The notes beneath the pieces were generated by a model that was not told where the DNA came from, ran no database searches, and worked only from the letters and a program-made list of their open reading frames with translations. Positions 36,732-36,767 of a stretch of DNA of 36,767 bases are shown here, piece after piece (within the stretch, counting starts at the first letter, position 1; each line of letters starts with the position of its first letter). The stretch is from Neptunomonas sp. (GTDB lineage: Bacteria > Pseudomonadota > Gammaproteobacteria > Pseudomonadales > Balneatricaceae). The stretch is taken from the NCBI RefSeq assembly GCF_016744175.1, contig NZ_JADGEV010000021.1:22625-59391 (forward strand). Reading direction: 5' to 3'. A program made the translations under genes and the position numbers.

Positions 36732-36767
36732 GCGTTACAGGTTATGAATTAGTTATATACATCGCTC

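Overview
The window is a stretch of ordinary chromosome from a gammaproteobacterium, most likely a marine Oceanospirillales-type organism (Neptunomonas/Amphritea/Marinobacterium-like; this name is inference). The reasons are protein sequences close to Pseudomonas and E. coli housekeeping enzymes, a Na+/proline symporter, moderate to low G+C, and gene order shared with Pseudomonas (damX-like–gltB–gltD; radA–mapZ; a GGDEF-EAL gene near glyA). No insertion sequence, prophage, CRISPR array, tRNA or rRNA gene was seen.

Layout. 1–6.9 kb: the 3' part of a SPOR-domain (DamX-like) gene, then gltB and gltD (glutamate synthase). 7–10.4 kb, minus strand: rarD-like transporter, then an operon read ridA–dadA–Asp/Glu racemase. 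10.4–11.3 kb: a 901-base AT-rich stretch without a convincing gene. 11.3–15.6 kb, plus strand: a complete tripartite tricarboxylate-type transporter (tctB, tctA, tctC) and a LysR regulator. 15.7–21.2 kb, minus strand: the proline-use operon, read putA, a separate gene for the PutA C-terminal domain, and putP. 21.5–24 kb: purE-purK and a minus-strand AraC regulator. 24.2–28.9 kb: hemE, can, metY (minus), radA. 29–36.7 kb: mapZ-like PilZ gene (minus), a large 5TM-PAS-GGDEF-EAL protein, ettA (minus), a glutaredoxin with a hydrophobic N-terminus (minus), and glyA.

How it fits together. In Pseudomonas hemE directly follows gltBD; here about 17 kb of mostly amino-acid catabolism lies between them. 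The ridA–dadA–racemase operon, the divergent TctBAC transporter and the LysR gene look like one uptake-and-breakdown unit for a D-amino acid or related compound (substrate unknown). The put operon turns proline into glutamate. PutA lacks the N-terminal DNA-binding domain, so an outside regulator is expected; the AraC gene at 23.2–24.0 kb is a candidate, and two TTGCAA boxes 21 bases apart lie upstream of putA. The best candidate for something under-described is the split of PutA: the C-terminal ALDH-like domain, which in type B PutA forms part of the substrate tunnel, is a 233-residue protein of its own with its own ribosome binding site.
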